A stretch of DNA of 6,350 bases from Saprospiraceae bacterium (GTDB taxonomy: Bacteria; Bacteroidota; Bacteroidia; Chitinophagales; Saprospiraceae): NCBI GenBank assembly GCA_013001805.1, contig JABDLW010000500.1, positions 1 through 6,350 of the forward strand, given 5' to 3'. Position numbers and translations under genes: made by a program. Below, one piece after another: positions 6,291-6,350 of this stretch. Under the pieces are notes generated by a model that saw only the letters and a list, made by a program, of their open reading frames with translations, was not told where the DNA came from and did no database searches. Position 1 is the stretch's first letter, and the number at the start of each line of letters is the position of its first letter.

Positions 6291-6350
6291 GGCTTTACGG
6301 TACCGCCCGTCTATGTCGGCCGGGTAAAATTCCCTTGGCGCCGTGGATCG
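6291..6350 (+). repeat. Direct repeat, copy 2 (100-base period), cut by window end
   Basis: The copy starts exactly 100 bases after copy 1 and continues to the last base of the window, so its full length and the number of further copies are unknown. It differs from copy 1 at 11 of 60 positions, seven of which are transitions or lie in clusters (TGCCAAC against TACCGCC; TAGAT against CGGGT), which suggests old copies rather than a recent duplication. Confidence 0.72.

Noticed and set aside
6191..6350. CRISPR array
   Set aside because: The repeated block is about 60 bases and diverged by 18 percent, whereas CRISPR repeats are shorter and nearly identical. There are no cas genes nearby.

Overview
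The window looks like a Bacteroidota chromosome, probably of an environmental lineage such as the Saprospiria or Cytophagia; the exact clade cannot be told from the sequence. The evidence is a protein with a type IX secretion (T9SS) C-terminal sorting domain, several TAnnTTTG boxes of the Bacteroidota promoter type, no Shine-Dalgarno sequences before the genes, and a small single-RRM protein with an RGG tail.

Positions 1-3054 hold a plus-strand run of three genes that reads as the end of an operon for exported proteins. It contains the C-terminal part of a DUF1800 protein (cut by the window edge), a DUF1501 protein with a twin-arginine signal, and a discoidin-like lectin-type protein with a signal peptide and a T9SS type A sorting domain. 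DUF1800 and DUF1501 genes are commonly paired, and the third gene follows only 7 bases later, so the three are probably made together for export or surface display. Between the last stop codon and the strong terminator at 3266-3304 sits a 166-bp element with 18-bp terminal inverted repeats and flanking TA dinucleotides, which looks like a MITE.

Positions 3305-4838 hold two single-gene units: a GATase1-like protein (COG5426/PF07090 type) behind a TACATTTG box, and the RRM/RGG RNA-binding protein with a leader of roughly 100 bases and its own terminator at 4863-4897.

Positions 4898-5357 contain no intact gene. Read on the minus strand and across frames, they hold the decayed remains of an IS6-family DDE transposase, with recognisable blocks in the right order and spacing broken by stops and frameshifts. 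Directly after it, and possibly overlapping its edge, is a FkbM-family methyltransferase gene (5358-6143) that has no usable ATG and seems to start at TTG.

The window ends in non-coding DNA with two copies of a 60-base sequence exactly 100 bases apart (49 of 60 identical), the second running off the end. This may be the start of a longer tandem array. I found no clear new biological system; the most interesting items are the MITE-like element, the IS6 relic and the 100-base repeat.
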